Positions 57,449 through 64,000 of a stretch of 64,000 nucleotides of DNA are shown here, in pieces. Below the pieces are notes generated by a model. It saw only the letters and a list, made by a program, of their open reading frames with translations. It was not told the DNA's origin and did no database searches. Position numbers and translations under genes: made by a program. Positions within the stretch are counted from its first letter, which is position 1. Every line of letters starts with the position of its first letter. Origin of the DNA: Macrophomina tecta (lineage: Eukaryota > Ascomycota > Dothideomycetes > Botryosphaeriales > Botryosphaeriaceae); contig JAKSGN010000036.1 in assembly GCA_024180945.1 (NCBI GenBank), forward strand, positions 2,356,001 through 2,420,000, read 5' to 3'.

Positions 57449-58690
57449 TTCGCTTTCGCTCAACTTCATCCTTTGCCATTGCCATGGGGGATCGTGATTT
57501 CGCCTTGAAATGTGCATCAATCCTCTCGGGTCTTGCCCTTCTCCTGTTTATTCGACGACCTTTCCTTCTTTGCGGATTGTCTACAGTTGTTGCGCTTTTT
57601 AAACTTTAGCATTGGTGGCTCGACACCTAGTCGCTATCTATGTCTATTGCGCTAACAGGCGGAAACTCTATCCATCACAGGCCAGCTTCCGCGACGGTTT
57701 TCTCGCAAGTAACTGAGTCCACTCCATTTTCGGCCAATAAAAGCACTTTACACACAATAAGCCAAAGCCTCTTCGTTGCTCACATTGTGAGAGTGAAAAG
57801 AACAAGTAGGCTTGTGTGGTCGAGAAAAGAGAATGCAAACGAATCGCTGCCGAGCTATTCGTGCGTTCTGTGGCTTTCCTTATAGTGCTATCTGATCTAC
57901 GGATGACTCATTGTTGCGGTTTGGTTCTGCTTGAGTGGCTATAGTTAAGGGTTGCCAATATATTGGTATTGATGAGTACCATTGGGACTAAACCGTGACA
58001 CACATCGATACTGCTCACACTCCACGCCCATCGCTCGTGACGTTCAATGCTTTGTCTAAATGTCTCCGTCGGTGGTGGATCGGTAGCGAGCGACTGACTT
58101 GTTTTCGTGTGGGTGGAAAAATACGAGTTGTGAGATGGGTCGCGCCGCAAGTTATCAGCACGAGTTTCAAGGAGAAAACAGTTGGTAACGAGATCAGGTG
58201 CAAGACATGTTTCCCGATCGAGACTCATCATCTGTCCATGCACCAACCACATTGCACCGCAGGCACCGCGGCTGGCCTGTGGCGGAGTCTCCATGTTGTC
58301 TAGTCAAAACTTTGGTGCTCACTGCCAGCTGCCGCACGATCCGTCTCCGGCGCCTCGATCTATATGCACGCAGCTAAGATCACCCCAGGAACGTGCAGTG
58401 AACCGTGACACGTCGGTGGGGTAGGTAAGGGCGTACTGTTTCAGAGAAGCACACTCATAATCTCACGCGAGAGTCCACGGCCAGTAGAACTCTCCAAGTG
58501 CTCGGAAACGGCCGTATGGAGTTTCCAAAAAAAAAAAAAAAAAAGAAATAAGAAAAAGACCGATCCTACGATTTGTACATCACAACGATGAAACTTTTTG
58601 GATATGATCTGCCATCTTGGTTTCCATTCTCTAGGCTCTTTCCAACGTCTTACTCTCTCACAGTAAGGAAAACCTACTGCTCGCATCCTT
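57449..58690. other. Intergenic with A18 tract
   Basis: 3'-3' spacer of 1.2 kb. A run of 18 A sits at 58527-58544. No gene recognised. Confidence 0.5.
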
Positions 58691-60950
58691 TCACACCGCA
58701 GTCTCCGTGACCGAAGAGAGCTTGGACGCGGAGGTGAACGACGTCGACGACCCAATCGGCCGGCCCGCTGCATCATGCGTTGCATCCCACTCCGCAACCT
58801 CAGCGATCGGAACCTTCCGTAGCCGGTGGCTCTGCACGCCGTCGTCTAGATGGATGAGTTCCTGCCGCAGCTGGTAGCCTCTCCACTTGGGCAACAGGCT
58901 GGACCAGAGCCAGAAGTAGAGCGCACAGAGAAGCAGGCTGTATCACAGAAGTCAGTCTCTTTCCTTTCTTTCTTTTTGTCTCTCCCCATAGGGAGGGACA
59001 GGGACGAGAAAAGACGGAGGGGTCACTCACATCCCGAGCCCAGTGACGGCGTATGTTGCGTACCAAAAGCTGACATCGCCGGCGTACTGGCCGCCTGCTG
59101 GCGGATACCACGGCATGACAAGCAGGTAGAGCTGAATGAGGATGTTGAATACGATGACCACGGTCCACGCCTTGAACTCTGGCGGCGGCAGGTTGGCCTT
59201 ACGGCGGCGCCAGCGCACGATGAAGATGCCGAGCGCCATGGCGAGGTCGAAGGCTGCGCGGGGAATGGTGGAGAGATCGTTGACTGTCCGGTGTGTGGAG
59301 TCAGCCCGTTGTGCTAATGCGAGTGGAGCGCGGCCGCTTTACCGAACGTGAAGGCGTCACCGGCCGGCACGGCCAGGATCATCAGGGCGGTCAGCGCCCA
59401 GATGACAAAGTAGGGGCCCAAGGGCGTGCCAAAGGGCTTGGTGGAGACCCAGAAGGTCGTCCACGGAAGCACGCCCTGCCGGCCAGACTCACGGACGCGC
59501 CGTGACAGGCCGATGATGACGGCGATCATGTTTCCGAACGAGGCCAGGGCGATGAGGAAGTTGAGGCCGCGGACCGCGCCGCTGTCGCCGAAGACCTTGC
59601 TGAAGAATAGGCTGGCCGTCGTGAGCTCGGAGTTCACGAGCTCGTCTTTCGGGACTGCGATCGGGGATTCAACGGTCAGACGGACGGTTTGCAAGCTTGA
59701 ACGTGAGCTCTGGTGTGTACTCACCGGCTGCAAAGAAGGCGACGTTGGCGAACATGTACAACACATAGACGGTTGTCAGAGCAGCGGTGGCGTAGATCTT
59801 GAGCGATCGGACGGGGTTCTTCCGGGAACTGTATCAGCCTGCGTGCTCTTTTTTATATAGCGTTACGGGACTTTATCACCTTGACTTCGTTCGCAACGTT
59901 GAAGGCGTTATTGTAGCCGCCATAGGAGAAGATGATACGGTACAGCGCAGTCGTCATGCCATAGGCAGAGGCGGTCTTGCTACCTAACCACGCATCTCGG
60001 AAGTTGGCCGTCGGATCCTTGACCCTCGTGCCACCGCCCAGGACAACGAAGCCGGTGAAGATCACGAAGAGCAGGGTGCAGATCTTGACGATTCCCACAA
60101 GGTTGGAGAAGCGGTACGCATACTTTGTGTTGAATACGAGAGCTATGATCCGTCAGTATTGCGGTGAAAGTCAGGCAAGTATCTGGTGACGGTCGTACTC
60201 AAAGTGGCAAGGCTGTAGCAGGCCAGCGCAGTACCCTTGATCTGCCAATCGGTGCCCTCATGCCCGGAAATGGCGATCAGGTAGTTTGCCATGACTATTT
60301 TCTCTGCTCAGTTCTCTTCCGTGACAATATATTCACCAAATCCACGTACCGGTCGCGTTGGCACTTCCGAAGGAGAGAATGACGCACTGTACGGCAAACG
60401 TCGTCGGAAAAAGCCACGGCGGACGAGGGTAGGCTTGCTCGAGAAACACGACTTCGGAACCAGATCGGCTGGGGAAGTAAGCGGTAAATTCGAGATATAC
60501 AGCTCCAGATGTAAGACATAACTGTGCAGTTATCAGTCACACTCTCTTGTCTGCCATAACTGCGCAAGGGACGACGGACCAAGTAACCGAGCGTCCAATA
60601 AACGAAGCTGACGCCAACAGAGCCGGTTCCAGACAGAATTAAGGATGCTTAGCTTGGTCAGTATAATTTCTATTTTGGTAATACGGGCAGAACGTACGTG
60701 TAGAGTAAATACCCGCTCCAATCATCATGGTTATATTCAGTAGGGTGATCGTGGTTGGGCCAACCGAATATCCCAATGGTGAATTATTCTCGATAGGCGC
60801 GCCAGACGCGTGCTGATAGGTTGCTGGCGCATCGTTGCCTCCTCTCTCGCCAATAAAATGAGCACCGCCCGCGGAGATTTTGTCCCTTTGGCCTTCCACT
60901 ACCGCTTCCTGCGATCCGGCGCGGTCACCAAATGGTTGCCGCCAAGCCAT
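58691..60950 (-). CDS. Amino-acid permease, Mup1-like (APC superfamily)
   Basis: The ATG at 60950 starts a polar cytosolic N-terminus, then LGYSVGPTTITLLNITMMIG leading to GAGIYST, the first broken helix that binds the substrate carboxylate in LAT/Mup1 transporters. About eight exons follow with successive membrane segments: FVIFTGFVVLGGG, FSYGGYNNAFNVANEVK, LNFLIALASFGNMIAVIIG, FVIWALTALMILAVPAGDAF and VVIVFNILIQLYLLVMPWY. The C-terminus is cytosolic and ends TETAV. F-S-Y-x-G-(Y/W)-x-N is a hallmark of methionine permease relatives. It is predicted to import an amino acid, perhaps methionine, through the plasma membrane. Introns contain short polypyrimidine tracts. The exon 2 to exon 4 boundaries near 60.3-60.7 kb are approximate. 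Confidence 0.85.
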
Positions 60951-62150
60951 TGTGACAGAAATGTGTGAGAAGCCAGCAATGGGGGGAAGGTGCGAGTTGT
61001 GCCTCGTTACAAGAGAGGCTGAAAATGGTTGATATGGATTCCGTGCTTCGGAAGGGACTGGTAAATCCGGAGCGGAGGGCTATATATGCAATGCGTTCTT
61101 ACTTGACATGGCTTACAATTTTTTCTTCACTAGCTTCAGTTTCACTCGGTGGACTTTGCCGTTTGCTTGTATTCGGCATCGGAGAGGCCAATGATACAAC
61201 CGTCCAAAAGTGGGCGACTGGTGGAGGCGCCGGACAGGGTGAGGCGATCACAACAGACACCCCCGAAATGGCGAAACCGCCCCAGCGAATCATGACCACG
61301 CTGCATGGTTGATGTGTCGTCGCGCGCGCCCTACCACTTTAATAGTTTTAGAAAGACTTTTCAAGATTCCCTCGCTGTATTTATGCGTCCGGACTTAGAG
61401 TTGGCGGATGCAGTCCACAGCCTGTATAACAGAGGCCCATATGCATATGTCACTCAACGACGTAGATATTTTAAAATATTCGCCCCCACGAACGCAAAAA
61501 ACGAAATTAACTGCTTGATCCACTCACCTGGTTCGAACAAAGCGAGCTCTTGCCTTGCCCGCAGATGCCAGCTTCAAACCGCCCCACTCGATCATCATCA
61601 CAAGCAGAGGCCCTCGGTAAATTCTTCCCACCCATTCTCCCGCAGGAAACGAACCCGAGAGCTGGTATCTGAGAAATGAACTGGTCCGGCCTTACGAAGA
61701 GAGTACCCACTAGAGATCTAAACGGGTCCGAGGAAGCAACCATCCATTTCGTCACTTTCCGACACAACCGAATATACCTTTCGACTCGTAATTCGCGGTG
61801 TCGACCTTCTCCTCTTTAAAAGCAGTATCATGTGCAGTTTTCGTGGGGGAAGCGTTGAGTGAACATATTGACAGGCAATCAGAGCGTTAAGGATGGTGTG
61901 TAAAAGCCGGGGTCAAGGCTTGTAGACCTGACGTGCGTGGTGATCGCTGCAGTATACAGTAACACCGATTCAGGTGCCTCCACAAGCCTGGAAGAGCAAT
62001 AATCGGCCTTTTGCATGCTAAACGGTCAAATAGAACGGGCGAGGAAAGCGGAGGCAACTCAAAAGGTTCATGTACAGTACGATGTAGAAAAAGGAGAATG
62101 GTAAGAACATGTTGAGAGCATTCTTCCGTACACACTGAAAATACTTCAAG
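60951..62150. other. Intergenic, no recognised gene
   Basis: 1.2 kb upstream of the permease and downstream of the hydrolase. Only short frames without domains. Confidence 0.5.
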
Positions 62151-63582
62151 CTAGAGCTTCGAGGCTCGGGTAGCATCGAGCTTCCCCCCACCCTGTAGTA
62201 ACTCAAGATATCTATCACTAATAGTCCGTTTCTGCTCATCCGGGATATACGCCCACTCACTCCGCTCCACCGTTTCCCTCTCCCGCCATAGCGCCATCTC
62301 ACTCTCCAGCCACTTCGCACTCAGCGCCCCGGTCTTCTCTACCGCCTCCATCGGTATCAGATGGCCCACGTCCTCCACCGTCACCTCCGCCACGCGGCCT
62401 TCTGCCGCGCCCCCGCTTCCGCCGATCCCGACGCCCGTCATCTCCACCTTGTCGGCCGTCGGCTCACAAGCCGTGTAGTGAGACTTGCCGCCGAACACGT
62501 ACAGCACCGACGGACGCACAAACGGCAACATGTGGAACGTGACGACAGACTCGGCGCGCTCGAACGGCAGGCCGGGCAGCGCCGCCTCGGGCGTGAACTC
62601 GGCGGGCGCCGGCTCGATTGGGCCGCCCAGCTGCGCGCCAAGGTCCGGGGTGGCATGCGCGTCGAACGTCGGCCGGAGGAAGGTGAAGACCTCCTGGTGT
62701 TTCGTCGTCGTGAGCGTGACGGCGTCGGCGAAGGGGTCTAGGTGCGGGTGGACGGCTGCGTGGCGGGGGTAGGCGGCTGTGGGCAGGTTGCGCAAGCCGT
62801 GCTTGATCCACAGCGCGAAGACGCGCGGGTCCCAGCTACGGTAGTACTTGTTCCTGCGGAAGTCCTCGGCGGCGGCGGCGCGGGAGGGCCACACGTCGCG
62901 GCGGCGGGCGGAGGCGAGGGCGGGCGTCCGGTAGCCGCCGGCGAAGATGCGCCGGTGGATGATCGGGTCGATGAGGATCAGCGTCTCTAGAAGGCGGGGG
63001 TGGAGGAGGGCGAGATTGACGAGAATGGAACCGCCCATGCTATGGCCGATGCCGACTATGGGGCGGATCATTTGATCCCGGAAGGTGTTGACCATGTGTA
63101 GGAGATCCCGGGCGTGGTCGAATGCACAGGCTACAATTCCTTAGCACACTGTTCTGTTCTCCACCCGAGGCCGCGGAAATGGGAGAGCGGCTACTGACGC
63201 TCGTTGCCAAGCTTGTATTCGTTGATTACGCCGCTGGCGCCTTGGTTTGCGACATCTGCAATCCAAATGCTGCGGATCGAAAAGCCCGCAGACTTCACAC
63301 GGGCATGTACATCGGCCCAGAGCGGCTCATACAGTTCCTGTGTGAACGTCAGACGGAGCACGGGACATATCAGTGAGCAAGGAACACCTTTGGAAATCCC
63401 TGGGCGTGTGCGCCGATGATTGTGACATCACCGGTCTGAGGGTTTTGATTGTCGTGTGGGATGTACTGCTTCACACTGAGATGAAGTAGCTCTTCTTGTT
63501 TGTGGGCTGTAGCACGAGAATAACCCCGGATATGCTGGCAGGGGATCACATGTTCTTTGACTTCAAACGGAAATGAGGTCAT
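62151..63582 (-). CDS. AKT2-like alpha/beta hydrolase with peroxisomal targeting signal
   Basis: The ATG at 63582 (MTSFPFEVKEHVIPCQHIRG) opens exon 1. Two short introns lead through PLWADVHARVKSAGFSIRSI and DVANQGASGVINEYKLGNE to the large last exon (about 62151-63130). The nucleophile elbow is GIGHSMGGSILVNLALLHP, and a candidate His lies in VGHLIPMEA. The protein ends RASKL, and the terminal SKL is a canonical PTS1 signal, so it should act inside peroxisomes. Its relatives include AKT2 of the Alternaria AK-toxin gene set, where peroxisomal hydrolases contribute to epoxy-decatrienoic acid formation. Most family members in other moulds have unknown roles, and no other AK-toxin-type gene is seen here, so nothing indicates toxin production. 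About 430 residues, apparently intact. Confidence 0.85.
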
Positions 63583-64000
63583 GGTAGCTTTGAGAAAAAG
63601 AGAGGAATGATAGAAGTGCAGCTCCAAGTGACGGCAGATTTTATACAAGAATGTTTCAGCAGCCGTAGAATTGAATAGCGTGAAGCATATGTACGGTGAA
63701 GGTTCGGTCAATCAGGGCGGACACTGCCCAAATAGATGATGTGGCATGGCCGGTATGATATGCAATACTATAACGTGTGGTAGGGCGCCTTTGCGTGGTA
63801 TTACTAAGTGCATTACAGACTCATCGTCATGCTCAATTACTAATATTATCTCATTTCTCATTCCGCATTGTTCTAGGTTCTTCTATATCAGAGTATACTT
63901 TAGTGGGATATAAGCCTTTATAGGCGCGGTTCTATATATTTATTCTTTCAGACAGCTATTTTGTCAGTATCTCATTGATTCGTTGACTGATATGGCCGAG
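63583..64000. other. Intergenic, A+T-rich right edge
   Basis: No gene recognised. 63830-63980 is A+T-rich. Confidence 0.5.

Overview
The window looks like nuclear DNA of a filamentous ascomycete (Pezizomycotina). Genes are interrupted by short introns of about 45-120 nt with GT...AG ends and CTAAC/CTGAC-like branch sites. Both strands are used and there are no operons. The protein families are typical of moulds: Zn2Cys6 regulators, cytochrome P450s, DUF3176, DUF6604, Mup1-like permeases and PCA1-like metal ATPases. No tRNA, rRNA, intact transposon or CRISPR array was recognised. Coordinates and reading frames were worked out by eye. Splice sites are given where the reading frame proves them and are otherwise approximate.

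Layout. 1-0.6 kb: decayed P450 running off the left edge. 0.9-3.0 kb (-): C2H2 + Zn2Cys6 transcription factor. 5.3-8.6 kb (-): PCA1-like heavy-metal ATPase with two reading-frame breaks. 10.1-11.7 kb (+): DUF3176 pseudogene. 12.6-14.4 kb (+): secreted histidine acid phosphatase/phytase. 15.0-15.8 kb (-): single-pass membrane protein with a bulb-type lectin domain. 16.4-17.2 kb (+): small HET-s-like candidate, with a helical STAND-type N-domain and two possible amyloid repeats. 19.7-21.2 kb (+): FAD oxidoreductase. 22.6-24.4 kb (+): MFS transporter. 24.9-27.0 kb (-): GH1 beta-glucosidase. 28.5-30.4 kb (+): Baeyer-Villiger-type monooxygenase.

31-51 kb is a dense metabolic gene cluster: carboxylesterase 1 (-), P450-A (+), carboxylesterase 2 (-), ATP-grasp ligase (-), homoserine O-acetyltransferase-like acyltransferase (-), P450-B (+), P450-C (-), P450-D (+) and an aldo/keto reductase (+). 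No PKS, NRPS, terpene cyclase or prenyltransferase is present. The ATP-grasp ligase is the only obvious bond-forming scaffold enzyme, so the cluster may make an amino-acid- or peptide-like product that is then acylated, oxidised by four P450s and trimmed by esterases. Four promoters inside this block, covering seven genes, carry the same kind of spaced inverted repeat (CTCGG(G)C ... G(C)CCGAG, spacer 18-26 bp). I regard this as the best evidence that they form one regulon. The BVMO, MFS and GH1 genes to the left may belong but lack a clear copy.

The right flank (51.6-63.6 kb) looks like ordinary genome with one peroxisomal specialist: a membrane-anchored M13 metallopeptidase (-), a DUF6604 protein (+), a Mup1-like amino-acid permease (-), and an AKT2-like alpha/beta hydrolase ending in the peroxisomal signal SKL (-).
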